This document shows, piece by piece, positions 1 through 8,263 of a stretch of 28,224 bases of DNA (positions within the stretch are counted from its first letter, which is position 1; each line of letters starts with the position of its first letter). Location of the stretch: NCBI GenBank assembly GCA_047639315.1, contig JBLINQ010000056.1:1-28224 (forward strand), written 5' to 3'. The notes beneath the pieces are model-generated. The model searched no databases. It had not been told where the DNA came from and saw only the letters and a list, made by a program, of their open reading frames with translations. Position numbers and translations under genes: made by a program. This DNA is from S139-23 sp047639315. Its GTDB lineage: Bacteria; Planctomycetota; GCA-002687715; DRQF01.

Positions 1-2
1 TC

Positions 3-611
3 AACTCGATTCACGAATTAGGGTTACAGAATCGTATCAAGTTGCGCATGCCTGGTTCGCCAAAGCACGAGGTGCCAATGCACAATAACCCGCGTCAAAT
101 CGACGCCGGTGTTTCAGTTCCTTTCGGGCATCAGATTACCTTGTCGCCGTTGGCCATGACGGCAGCGTTCAACATCCTCGCCACGGGTGGCATGTATCAC
201 GCGCCGAGGCTCGTCAGTTCAGTGATTCGAGGCTCAGAGGTTGTTCCTAACCCAATTAAGTCGAAGCGTGTTTTGCGTGAAGATGTTGCCGACCACACTT
301 TGGACGTTTTGGAAAGAACTGTGAACGAAGGGACATGCAAAGTCCTCAAGAGCTTGCCCTGGCACGTTGGGGCCAAGACCGGAACGGCACAACGTTGGCC
401 CAAGAACATTCGAGCGTTCAACTCCTCGGTGATAGCCATTGCTCCAGTCGCTAACCCCAGAATTACGGTTTATGTCGGCCTCTATGACGTCCGCGGGGCC
501 GTGGTGACCGCCGGCCAAACAGCAGGTCCAGCCGTAAAAGAGATCATTCAAAAGTGCCTTGAGCACATGTCCGTAGTTCCAGATCGTGAGCAGAAAAAGG
601 AGCACCGATGA
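3..611 (+). CDS. ftsI: Class B penicillin-binding protein (FtsI/PBP3), C-terminal part only
   Basis: The reading frame is open from the window edge, so the gene is 5'-truncated. What remains is the C-terminal half of a DD-transpeptidase domain. A stretch matching the family's 'GQxxxxTPLQ' region is visible as GHQITLSPLAMTAAF, followed by the usual 'NxLATGG' helix. The third active-site motif appears as KTGTAQ. The SxxK and SxN motifs must lie upstream of the window. The enzyme would crosslink septal peptidoglycan in the periplasm, working with FtsW. The neighbours murE, murF and ftsW support FtsI rather than another class B PBP. The C-terminus ends in a charged tail (DREQKKEHR). The stop codon overlaps the ATG of the next small ORF (ATGA), which suggests translational coupling. 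Confidence 0.93.
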   Translation, partial: NSIHELGLQNRIKLRMPGSPKHEVPMHNNPRQIDAGVSVPFGHQITLSPLAMTAAFNILATGGMYHAPRLVSSVIRGSEVVPNPIKSKRVLREDVADHTLDVLERTVNEGTCKVLKSLPWHVGAKTGTAQRWPKNIRAFNSSVIAIAPVANPRITVYVGLYDVRGAVVTAGQTAGPAVKEIIQKCLEHMSVVPDREQKKEHR

Positions 612-760
612 AAAGCGACATGAGAGAGCTTTGGCTCAACTCCAGCGTTTCGAATTTGAAGAAGGCTCCGGCTCCGCAAGTGATGCGGACGAGTGCTTCC
701 CTTGTTGTCGTTGTGACGGCCGCATTTCGAAGCGTTGTCGATTGGTTCATGGTCTATTGA
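608..760 (+). CDS. 50-aa small protein with a hydrophobic C-terminal segment, coupled to ftsI
   Basis: A 50-codon ORF starts at an ATG that overlaps the ftsI stop (ATGA). A strong Shine-Dalgarno sequence, AAGGAG at 597-602, lies five bases upstream. The N-terminal 27 residues are polar and basic (K18, K19, R27). Residues 28-50 are largely hydrophobic (SLVVVVTAAF, then WFMVY) but are interrupted by R41 and D45, so this is either a short tail anchor or an amphipathic helix. It does not look like FtsL, which has a periplasmic leucine zipper after its membrane segment and normally precedes ftsI. I recognise no family. The ribosome binding site and overlap argue for translation. The short length, and the chance that it only serves to couple ftsI to murE, argue for caution. 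Confidence 0.55.
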   Translation: MKSDMRELWLNSSVSNLKKAPAPQVMRTSASLVVVVTAAFRSVVDWFMVY

Positions 761-799
761 AAGAATGTTGTGGTTCCGTCAATTGAAGCAGAGACGAAT

Positions 800-2281
800 A
801 TGACACTCGATGAACTCCTGCGAACAATTAGTTTGCCTGAGTTTGGGGGAGAGTCTCCGTCTATTGATTCTGTGACTTGTGACTCTCGGCGCGTCGTGCC
901 CGGGTCGCTATTCGTCGTGATTGATGGCCTGCACGAAGATGGTGCCTCTTTTGTCGACGAAGCGGTCGAACGTGGGGCCGTAGCCATAGCTGGCCGGGAG
1001 CGGATCATCGAGCGCAAACCGCTTCCGCTGATTCTGCTGGAGCGGCCGCGTCGAGATTACGCCCGCTTGTGTTCGGCTCATTATGGCAATCCTTCAAGAT
1101 CACTCGCGGTGGTTGGGGTGACGGGCACGAACGGCAAGACGACGTCGACCATGATACTCGAGCAGATCTTGAAGTCGGCTGGACGTAGGCCAGGTCTCAT
1201 TGGGACCGTCAAGAATAGCCTTGGTGACCGTGAAGAAATGGCCACCATGACAACGCCGGGGGCCGAGGATCTTTGTCGTCTGTTGGCCGAAATGCGAGAC
1301 TCCGGATTGGATTCAGTGGCTTTAGAAGTTTCGTCTCACGCCCTTGATCAAAATCGCCTCGACGGCAGCCGACTTGCTGTGGCTGCCTTCACAACCATGG
1401 CCCGCGACCACCTTGATTACCACGAGACGGTCGAGGCCTATCATGAGGCGAAATTCAAGTTGATCGATTACTTGGCAGAGGACGGCTGCGCCGTCCTCAA
1501 CGCTGATGCACCTGAGACGGCCAAGCTCATCGAGCGGATTGGTGCCGAGCGCAAGATTCTTCGCTACTCCCTCACCGGGCAATCAGTAGAAGTTTCTGGG
1601 TCGATTGTTGCCATGGACTTGGGCGGGATGACCTTGAATATCGAAATTGAGGCTGTTGAAGTGACTTGTCAGACCCGGGTTGTCGGTGTTCACAACGCCG
1701 CCAACATCCTTCTTGCCTGTACCGCAGCCCATGCGCTTGGAGTTTCAGCGACTGACATTGCCAAGGGGATCGAAGACCTAAAACAAGTCGTTGGCCGTTG
1801 CGAAGTCTTACCAATCAACGCGGAATTTGATGTTCTCATCGACTACGCTCATTCTCCCGATGCGTTCGAAAGTATGCTCGGGACGCTCCGCGCACTGACT
1901 CGAGGTCGACTCCATGTCGTCTTTGGCTGCGGCGGTGATCGCGATAAAGGGAAGCGCCCATTGATGGGGCAGATTGCCGAGGTCCTGGCTGACTCCGTCA
2001 TCTTGACCGATGATAATCCGCGTTCCGAGAATCCCGACAAAATCATCATGGATATCAAGGCGGGGATGCAAGAGCCAGAGCGCGCGTGTTACATCGCCAA
2101 TCGCCGCGAAGCTGTTCTTCACGTTTTGGATACTGCAGCCGCACACGATGTTGTGTTGCTTGCCGGCAAGGGCCACGAGCAATGCCAGGTCATTGGCGAT
2201 GAGGTCTTGCCTTACGACGATCATCAAGTCGCTTCAGAGTGGGGCGCTTGGCGTGACGGCAGTCAGGGGTACGCGCCATGA
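800..2281 (+). CDS. murE: UDP-N-acetylmuramoyl-tripeptide synthetase (meso-DAP type)
   Basis: This Mur ligase adds the third residue to UDP-MurNAc-L-Ala-D-Glu in the cytoplasm. The N-terminal UDP-binding domain starts with the typical MTLDELL and includes the CDSRRV region. The ATP-binding motif GTNGKTT lies at about residues 109-115. The lysine expected to be carbamylated is in HEAKFKLID (about 218). The family's DYAHSPDAF and GCGGDRDKGKRP motifs follow. The motif DNPRSENP (about 405-412) is the signature of enzymes that use meso-diaminopimelate, as in E. coli MurE. I chose the ATG at 800 because it gives the usual N-terminus and length (493 aa); an in-frame GTG at 770 would add ten residues. 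The stop overlaps the murF start (ATGA). Confidence 0.96.
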   Translation: MTLDELLRTISLPEFGGESPSIDSVTCDSRRVVPGSLFVVIDGLHEDGASFVDEAVERGAVAIAGRERIIERKPLPLILLERPRRDYARLCSAHYGNPSRSLAVVGVTGTNGKTTSTMILEQILKSAGRRPGLIGTVKNSLGDREEMATMTTPGAEDLCRLLAEMRDSGLDSVALEVSSHALDQNRLDGSRLAVAAFTTMARDHLDYHETVEAYHEAKFKLIDYLAEDGCAVLNADAPETAKLIERIGAERKILRYSLTGQSVEVSGSIVAMDLGGMTLNIEIEAVEVTCQTRVVGVHNAANILLACTAAHALGVSATDIAKGIEDLKQVVGRCEVLPINAEFDVLIDYAHSPDAFESMLGTLRALTRGRLHVVFGCGGDRDKGKRPLMGQIAEVLADSVILTDDNPRSENPDKIIMDIKAGMQEPERACYIANRREAVLHVLDTAAAHDVVLLAGKGHEQCQVIGDEVLPYDDHQVASEWGAWRDGSQGYAP

Positions 2282-3642
2282 TTGCCATGCCACTGACACA
2301 AGTCGCTCACCTCTTAGGGGCACAGCTGGCGCCTGCTGCAGCAGCCGAGGTCTCCGTAACTGGTGTTGCGACCGATACCCGTTTGATCAAAAGTGGAGAT
2401 CTCTTCTTCGCTCTCGATGGTGCCAACTTCAAAGGGACTGACTTCTTACCGGAAGCGTTTCGCGGCGGTGCTTGTGCGGCTGTCACCCATAATCCACGAG
2501 ATTGCGGTGGGCCACTTGTCGTTGTCGAAGATGCGGGGCAATCGTTGATGGATTTTGCTGGAGCACTTCGGGGATCACTTACGATTCCCGTCGTTGGCAT
2601 TACCGGCAGCAACGGCAAGACAACGACAAAAGACGCCTTGGCCGCGGTCCTCGGGCACAAGTTCAAGTGCGTGGCGGCAGTCGGTTCTTACAACAACCGT
2701 GTTGGCTTGCCTCTCACGGTTGCGCGTGTCGAAAGCGATACCGAAGTTTTGGTTTTGGAAATTGGCACCAGCGCACCCGGCGAGATTGCCAGGCTGTCAA
2801 AGATTGCCGCGCCTTCTTTGGCCGTGATTACTTCGATTGGTTCGAGTCACCTCGAAGGTCTTGGATCGATCGAGGGCGTCTTAACCGAGAAACTGACGAT
2901 CACCGATGGCATGTCGGCCGACGGCACGCTCTTGATGAACGTTGATGATGAGAGGCTGAATGGCGCCTTCGCGCTTGAGAAAGACCGTGCCTATGGCCCG
3001 ACGGTCGAAAGTTATGGCATTCATTGTGAAGCCGACCACCGCGCCTATGACCCAGAGTTCGGTGTTCACGGAACGTCGTTCCGCTTGTCACCGGATGGCA
3101 TCCGACTCGAATCGAAACTGATCGGCGAGCATAACCTGCAGAACCTCTTGGGCGTGGCCGTTTGTGCGAAGAAACTCGGTATGTCTGAAGCTGAGATCGC
3201 CACGGGATTCGCAACTATTGAGCCGTCCCCAATGCGATTGGAAGAACGTCGCATCAATGGGCAGCGTGTCATTTTTGATTGCTACAACGCCAACCCGACT
3301 TCGATGGCAGCAGCGATTGCCCTGGTCAGTTCCTCGAATCTCGATCGCCGATCGGTCGCGATTCTTGGCGACATGCTGGAGCTCGGGTCACAAAGTGCCA
3401 AGCTGCATCGAGATATTGGGAGCGCGTGTGCCACCAGCGAAATCGACATCTTTCTCTTTGTTGGTCCTCAAATGCGGCATGCCTACGAAAATTGTCATTC
3501 GACGATGTCCAACTGTGGTTGGGTTGAAGGATTGGCCGATGCCCGGCTCTGGATGTCAAGCCATCTCAAGCCCTCGGACTTCATCTTGGTCAAGGGCTCC
3601 CGTGGTATGGGGTTAGAAAAACCCCTCGGGGGGGGGGCATAA
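2278..3642 (+). CDS. murF: UDP-N-acetylmuramoyl-tripeptide--D-alanyl-D-alanine ligase
   Basis: MurF adds D-Ala-D-Ala to UDP-MurNAc-tripeptide, the last cytoplasmic step of precursor synthesis. At 454 aa it has the normal family length. The N-terminal domain shows DTRLIKSGDLFFAL, the central ATPase motif GSNGKTTTKD is at about 110-120, and the Mur-ligase motifs IGTSAPGEI and DCYNANPTSM follow. The C-terminus has ILGDMLELG and VKGSRGMGLE, both typical of MurF. Its ATG overlaps the murE stop, with AGGGG about eight bases upstream. The last codons run through a ten-base G tract (3628-3637). The TAA overlaps the ftsW start codon as TAATG, so the three genes murE, murF and ftsW are tightly coupled. 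Confidence 0.96.
   Translation: MIAMPLTQVAHLLGAQLAPAAAAEVSVTGVATDTRLIKSGDLFFALDGANFKGTDFLPEAFRGGACAAVTHNPRDCGGPLVVVEDAGQSLMDFAGALRGSLTIPVVGITGSNGKTTTKDALAAVLGHKFKCVAAVGSYNNRVGLPLTVARVESDTEVLVLEIGTSAPGEIARLSKIAAPSLAVITSIGSSHLEGLGSIEGVLTEKLTITDGMSADGTLLMNVDDERLNGAFALEKDRAYGPTVESYGIHCEADHRAYDPEFGVHGTSFRLSPDGIRLESKLIGEHNLQNLLGVAVCAKKLGMSEAEIATGFATIEPSPMRLEERRINGQRVIFDCYNANPTSMAAAIALVSSSNLDRRSVAILGDMLELGSQSAKLHRDIGSACATSEIDIFLFVGPQMRHAYENCHSTMSNCGWVEGLADARLWMSSHLKPSDFILVKGSRGMGLEKPLGGGA
3628..3637 (+). repeat. G10 homopolymer at the murF-ftsW junction
   Basis: Ten consecutive G residues encode the Gly-Gly-Gly-Ala end of MurF and sit four bases upstream of the ftsW ATG. No other clear Shine-Dalgarno sequence lies there, so the tract may itself help recruit ribosomes. 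One extra G, or a -1 ribosomal slip, would join murF in frame to ftsW. Confidence 0.9.
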
Positions 3643-4829
3643 TGGACGCCATCCTCGGTAAAGGCATGTCAGCGAAACAAAGCGGCGTTTTCATCGCCGT
3701 CATCGCATTTGTCTTGGCACTCCTTGGTCTGCTGAATGTATTGAGCGCCACCTTGGTGGAAGCCATGCAAGACGACCAGATGTTGTCGAAGCTTTTTATC
3801 AAGCAGAGCTTCTCCGTCTTGATTGCAATGGGCGTCTGTCGGTTCTTTGCGACGACCGATTACCGACGCGTTGTCGCCCTCGCACCACGCATCTTATTGG
3901 TGACGTGGATCGGACTCATTCTTGTGTTGCTCATTGGCACTAAGGCAAACGGGGCGCGCCGTTGGATTAACTTGGGTTTCTACAGCATCCAGGTCTCCGA
4001 GTTTGCCAAGTTTACAGTGATCCTCTTCTGCGCTCACTACGCCAGTGTGCGCGCCAAGGTGATCCACGATTTCCGTCATGGATTCTTGCCGGCTGCCATT
4101 TGCTTGTGCATCACAGTTCTGTTGGTTGCACGCGAACCAGATTTTGGCACCAGCATGTTCCTCATGGTGATTGGCTTCATGGTGCTGTTTCTTGGAGGCA
4201 TGCGCCTTCGACACATCTTGGCCTGTGCTCTCATTGCATTGCCGCCGTTTGTGTTCTTGATGTTGCAGAACTTTGCACACATCCAAAAACGCCTCGATAG
4301 TTTTGGTAGCTCGCCACACCCCCAGGTCAGAAGCGCGATCTTGGCGATGGGGAATGGGGGGGTGATGGGGACTGGAGTTGGGCAAGGCCGCTCGCAATTG
4401 GACTTTGTGCCCTTTGTTGAATCCGATTTTGTCTTTGCCTCGGTCGGCGAGCAATTGGGTTTCTTGGGGTCAGCGGCGGTCATTGTTTTGTTTCTGCTGT
4501 TCTTCTGGCACGGCCTTAAGATTGCCATGCGGGCAAGAGATCGGGCCGGATTCCTGATGGCATTTGGCCTCACCTTTACTGTTGTTTTTCAAGCTGGAAT
4601 CAACATGGCGGTTGTCACTGGCCTGGTTCCGCCGAAGGGGATTGGCTTACCTTTCGTTTCCTATGGCGGCTCCTCCCTTTTCGTCCTAGGTGCGGCCGTA
4701 GGCACGTTATTGAACATTGCCTCCGATAGTCGAGAAGAATCGCTGCCCGATGAGGAAGACAGCGAAGAACAAGACGAATACGAATACGAAGAGTCGGGAT
4801 TGAAGATCTCCGGCATTGACTTGGAATAA
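3642..4829 (+). CDS. ftsW: Septal peptidoglycan glycosyltransferase FtsW (SEDS family)
   Basis: This multi-pass inner-membrane protein polymerises lipid II into glycan strands at the division site, together with a class B PBP. SEDS motifs are clear: NGARRWI (103-109), REPDFGTSMF (164-173), GQGRSQLDFVPFVESDF (248-264) and PPKGIGLPFVSYGGSS (330-345). D262 sits where the catalytic aspartate of SEDS enzymes is expected. About ten hydrophobic segments span residues 14-360. FtsW rather than RodA is preferred because of its place in the cluster. Unusually, the cytoplasmic C-terminus (about 361-395) is strongly acidic, with runs such as DEEDSEEQDEYEYEE. mraY and murD, which often sit between murF and ftsW, are absent here. 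Confidence 0.95.
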   Translation: MDAILGKGMSAKQSGVFIAVIAFVLALLGLLNVLSATLVEAMQDDQMLSKLFIKQSFSVLIAMGVCRFFATTDYRRVVALAPRILLVTWIGLILVLLIGTKANGARRWINLGFYSIQVSEFAKFTVILFCAHYASVRAKVIHDFRHGFLPAAICLCITVLLVAREPDFGTSMFLMVIGFMVLFLGGMRLRHILACALIALPPFVFLMLQNFAHIQKRLDSFGSSPHPQVRSAILAMGNGGVMGTGVGQGRSQLDFVPFVESDFVFASVGEQLGFLGSAAVIVLFLLFFWHGLKIAMRARDRAGFLMAFGLTFTVVFQAGINMAVVTGLVPPKGIGLPFVSYGGSSLFVLGAAVGTLLNIASDSREESLPDEEDSEEQDEYEYEESGLKISGIDLE

Positions 4830-5000
4830 GACATAGGAGTTGAAACAAATTGGGAGCCGGCGTTGAGGTCACTAATCCTGCCTAACGTCTAATCGCAAAC
4901 GAATGAAGCATAATTCGATCGAGTCGTGTTGCAGCGCTTAAAAACGATCGGATTCCTCTCTTCCCAGCGTCGGCCCTCACTTTTTTTCTAAGGACAGATC

Positions 5001-5630
5001 ATGGGTATCGAAAAGAAAGCAGCTCTCATCTGCGTTGTTGTCCTGTCGGTTTTATTTGGCATTGGCTTGTCAAACCGCGAAGACCGCCCATTGCCAAAGG
5101 ACGACAAGGACAAACGTAGTCGTGTTGTTGCTCAAAGGATCTTGGAAGATCTCAACAACGGTGTCTCCACAGACTTGAGCAAGGGCAACGACGTCAAGAA
5201 ACCAAGGGGCAAGAAGAGGCCAAAGCCTGAGCCGAAGCCAAAGGCCGAGCCAAAATTCCGATACGTGAAAGTGAAGTTTCGCGATAATTTCTCGAAGATC
5301 GCGGCGCGTGAATTAGGATCGGCAACTCGGTATCCAACTCTCGTAAACGCAAACCCCAAATTGCGGCCTCGAAACTTGAGAGAAGGCCAGAAGGTTCGGA
5401 TCCCCGTGGCCAGTGATGTAAAAGTTCCAGAGCCGCAAACAACGGCGGTCAAAGAAAAGCCGAAAATGAAAGCAAAGACATATCGAGTCAGCCGGGATGA
5501 AACTCTCTCGGGTATCGCCCAGACTCAGTATGGCAAGGCGAGCCAATGGAAGAAGATCTTTGCCGCCAATCGCCACAAGCTCTCACGGCCGGAATCTCTG
5601 CAAGCCGGGATGCTTATTAAGATCCCGTAA
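5001..5630 (+). CDS. Membrane-anchored protein with two LysM domains
   Basis: A 209-aa protein with an N-terminal hydrophobic segment (about 8-24) that would act as a signal anchor, leaving the rest in the periplasm. A Lys/Pro-rich linker (about 66-85, including KPEPKPKAEPK) leads to two LysM modules, about 87-135 and 159-209. The second shows YRVSRDETLSGIAQTQYG and ends at the protein terminus in LIKIP. LysM modules bind the GlcNAc-containing glycan of peptidoglycan, so a wall-binding role is likely. There is no catalytic domain. A good Shine-Dalgarno AAGGA (4990-4994) supports the start. It sits where murG normally lies in the dcw cluster, which suggests a division- or wall-related scaffold, but the exact function is unknown. 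Confidence 0.88.
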   Translation: MGIEKKAALICVVVLSVLFGIGLSNREDRPLPKDDKDKRSRVVAQRILEDLNNGVSTDLSKGNDVKKPRGKKRPKPEPKPKAEPKFRYVKVKFRDNFSKIAARELGSATRYPTLVNANPKLRPRNLREGQKVRIPVASDVKVPEPQTTAVKEKPKMKAKTYRVSRDETLSGIAQTQYGKASQWKKIFAANRHKLSRPESLQAGMLIKIP

Positions 5631-5868
5631 TCGGATCGGTTGCCAAGGTCATCTATGACTTCCCGTGATCGAAGCTGACCTTCGGCACTCTGGCGCCGCC
5701 GAGAAGGATATTGGGGCTCACAAGCCCGATCACCCGTCAGCTTCGCAGACGTCATTGGCCAGAGATTCTTGGCCAGCGGATTGGTGTCTCTTTTGTCGGC
5801 CGAATCACAGCATCCGGGGCCTTTGTGCAACGCCACGATTCGTCCTGCCGTTGTGGTCTAATAATCTC
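5631..5868. other. Non-coding gap between the LysM gene and murC
   Basis: The murC frame stays open upstream to 5665, but its translation is low-complexity and unlike any MurC N-terminus, so I treat it as untranslated. The gap holds a short hairpin (GGGCT-caca-AGCCC near 5714-5727) and a direct repeat of TTGGCCAG (5755-5762 and 5769-5776). A TAATAAT box lies just upstream of the murC ATG. I see no convincing -35/-10 pair. Confidence 0.5.
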
Positions 5869-7239
5869 ATGAAGTCTGCCCCGCCATTTCATCAAAAGAA
5901 AGTCCATCTTGTTGGCATTGGTGGCATCGGTATGTCCGCACTGGCGATAGTCTTGCAAGAGCATGGCTCAGTTGTGAGTGGTTCAGACGCGGGGGCCGGT
6001 GAGCAATTGCCCAGGCTCGCTGCTGGCGGGATTGAGGTGTTCACCGGGCATTCGTTGCAACATCTACCGAGCGATGCTGACTGCTTGGTGACGACGGCGG
6101 CTATTGGCGAAGGCAATCCAGAGGTCGAAGAAGCACACCGCCGAGGAATCCCAGTCTTTTCCTATGCTCAAGCACTTGGGCGCGTGTCGAAGGCTTGGGA
6201 AACCACCGCAGTGGCTGGCACTCATGGCAAAACAACAACGGCGGCCATGCTCACTTGGATTCTCATTGTGGCGAAGCGAGATCCATCAGCCGTGATCGGT
6301 GGGATTGTTCCCCAACTTGGCGGCAATGCGCTTTGTGGCAAGGGTGGGGCGATGGTGGTGGAGGCCTGCGAATTCAATCGTTCGTTCCTTGAATTGGACC
6401 CACTTCATGCCGTCATCACGAACGTCGCGGATGATCATCTCGACTACTATGGCTCGAGCGATCAACTGCGCGCTGCCTTCCGTAACTTTGCGACCAACGT
6501 AAGGGCTGAGGGGATCTTGGTGACACCGGCACTCGTGGCCCGCGATCTTGATTTACGCGGAGCCGTGAAAGGGCGCCTTGTCACCATTGGCAATAAGCCC
6601 CGTGATGTTCAGATTCTGCGGGCTACGGCAGGCTTTCGCATTCGTATGCCCGAGTCCGGGGAAACCCCCGTTATTTCGATGAAGATGCCAGGGAAGCACA
6701 ACGAAGTGAATGCGACCGCCGCCGCTGTCATTGCCCATGTTGGTTATGGCGTTGATCTTAAGACCATTGGCAAGGCATTGAACGGATTTGACGGAGTCGA
6801 ACGTCGCTTTCGGATTCTTCGGAACGATGATCATGCCGTGGTGATTGACGACTATGCCCATCATCCAGAAGAAATTGAGGCGACACTTCTGACGGCGAAG
6901 GAAATGTACCCAGATCGGCGTTTAGTGGCCGTTTTCCAGCCCCACTTGGCAGATCGTGTTCGTCGCCAACAAAGTGGATTCCTGAACGCCCTGTCCTATG
7001 CCGACGAGCTTTTCTTAGTCCGAGATTATCGGGTCTTAGGGCGGGATGAAGATGGACGCAATGGGGCTCAGCGACTAACTGATGCCATGACGAGTTTGAA
7101 CATGAAGCACGTTTTCTGCCAGGACCTCGAAGGGTGTAGCCGATTGGTTGGGGAACGGCATAAGCCTCGTGACGTAGTTTGCGTTATGGGAGCTGGGGAT
7201 GTTGGTGAGGTAAGCCTTGAGTTGGCGCGAGAACTTTAG
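5869..7239 (+). CDS. murC: UDP-N-acetylmuramate--L-alanine ligase
   Basis: MurC adds L-alanine to UDP-MurNAc, the first of the four Mur ligase steps, in the cytoplasm. The N-terminal Rossmann-like UDP site is KVHLVGIGGIGMSALA (about 11-26). The ATP motif GTHGKTTTAAM lies at 117-127. CEFNRSFLEL and the MurC-type VIDDYAHHPEEI follow, then FQPHLADRV and the ending MGAGDVGEV. The length, 456 aa, fits the family. I chose ATG 5869 because the Rossmann motif starts eleven residues later. There is no obvious Shine-Dalgarno sequence before it, only TAATAATCTC, so initiation may be weak or leaderless. The gene overlaps the murB start by 23 bases. Confidence 0.95.
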   Translation: MKSAPPFHQKKVHLVGIGGIGMSALAIVLQEHGSVVSGSDAGAGEQLPRLAAGGIEVFTGHSLQHLPSDADCLVTTAAIGEGNPEVEEAHRRGIPVFSYAQALGRVSKAWETTAVAGTHGKTTTAAMLTWILIVAKRDPSAVIGGIVPQLGGNALCGKGGAMVVEACEFNRSFLELDPLHAVITNVADDHLDYYGSSDQLRAAFRNFATNVRAEGILVTPALVARDLDLRGAVKGRLVTIGNKPRDVQILRATAGFRIRMPESGETPVISMKMPGKHNEVNATAAAVIAHVGYGVDLKTIGKALNGFDGVERRFRILRNDDHAVVIDDYAHHPEEIEATLLTAKEMYPDRRLVAVFQPHLADRVRRQQSGFLNALSYADELFLVRDYRVLGRDEDGRNGAQRLTDAMTSLNMKHVFCQDLEGCSRLVGERHKPRDVVCVMGAGDVGEVSLELAREL

Positions 7240-8116
7240 CGACATTATCGACGAGAATACTCCGCTCAAAGACCTCACTACTTTCAAAGTTGGTGGCCAT
7301 GCGAAGTACTTTGTGCGCCCGAGGGATGCCCAGGAATTAGCACAAGTTTACAAGGCCCTTGTTGACGACGAGACTTGCTTCCGAATCTTAGGTGGTGGCG
7401 CTAATCTCCTGATTGACGACGGCGTTCACGACACGCCGATTCTCTATCTCGACCGACTCAATACCCGGCAAGAGAACTCGGACGGCGAGTTCGTTCTTGG
7501 TGCTGGCCTCCCGTTTCTCAAGCTGGTCAATGAAACAGTGCGCAATGGTTGGGCCGGGTTAGAAGGTTTGGCCGGAATCCCAGGGCATGTCGGTGGTATT
7601 TGCACCATGAATGCCGGCGGCCGGTGGGGCGAATTCAAAGACGTTGTGACTTGGGTTGAGGTGGCGACGCCCGAAGGCGAAGTCAAGATGATCCCACGTG
7701 AGAACTGCGGCTTCGCCTATCGCAGTTCGAATCTTCCTGGTTTGGTCACCGCCGTAGGTCTTAAGCTTGAGCGGAGCGTTGACGCCAAGGAAACAAGAGC
7801 GCAGTTGGCGAGTTTCTTAAAGAGCAAGAGCGGCAGTCAACCACTGCGGGCATCGAGTGCGGGCTGCTGTTTTGCGAATCCACCCGGACGAAGTGTCGGG
7901 CAGATGGTCGAAGAGCTTGGGCTCAAGGGCGAACGCCGTGGTGCGGCTGAAATCTCTGACATCCATGGTAATTTCATACTCAATCTGGGGGGGGCGCGCT
8001 TTGACGATGTCATCGCGCTCTTCGAATTGATTGAAGATCGGGTCCAGCAGGCGTTCGGAATTACCCTGCGCCGCGAGGTCCAGATTTGGCGTCGAGACCC
8101 GGCTTCCCAATCTTAA
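7217..8116 (+). CDS. murB: UDP-N-acetylenolpyruvoylglucosamine reductase
   Basis: MurB is the FAD-dependent reductase that converts UDP-GlcNAc-enolpyruvate to UDP-MurNAc. FAD-binding motifs are TTFKVGGHAKYF (about 21-32), LGGGANLLIDDG (58-69) and GLEGLAGIPGHVGG (114-127). The catalytic region reads SAGCCFANP (214-222): C217 lies where E. coli MurB has its proton-donating serine, a Cys variant seen in many bacterial MurBs. E287 near the end (LRREVQIW) matches the conserved C-terminal glutamate. The only sensible start is TTG 7217, preceded by GGTGAGG (7204-7210) at a spacing of six; no ATG or GTG follows before the first conserved motif. The start lies inside murC, so the two are probably translationally coupled. 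The length of 299 aa is normal. Confidence 0.94.
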   Translation: MSWRENFSDIIDENTPLKDLTTFKVGGHAKYFVRPRDAQELAQVYKALVDDETCFRILGGGANLLIDDGVHDTPILYLDRLNTRQENSDGEFVLGAGLPFLKLVNETVRNGWAGLEGLAGIPGHVGGICTMNAGGRWGEFKDVVTWVEVATPEGEVKMIPRENCGFAYRSSNLPGLVTAVGLKLERSVDAKETRAQLASFLKSKSGSQPLRASSAGCCFANPPGRSVGQMVEELGLKGERRGAAEISDIHGNFILNLGGARFDDVIALFELIEDRVQQAFGITLRREVQIWRRDPASQS

Positions 8117-8263
8117 AAACGTTCGTAAGTGCTGCGAGCGTAGCGTATGGGCGCTTTTGAGGCGAACATAGGCCCCCTTTGTCCCCGGCAGAATCTACAT
8201 TTATCGGACCAAGGCAAAGGTGCCTCGGTCGCGCAAGCCTTCAAACCAAAGGAAGAAACCACC

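Noticed and set aside
5665..5868. 68-residue N-terminal extension in frame with murC
   Set aside because: The translation does not resemble any MurC N-terminus, and the Rossmann motif follows ATG 5869 closely. It is probably just an open frame in leader DNA.
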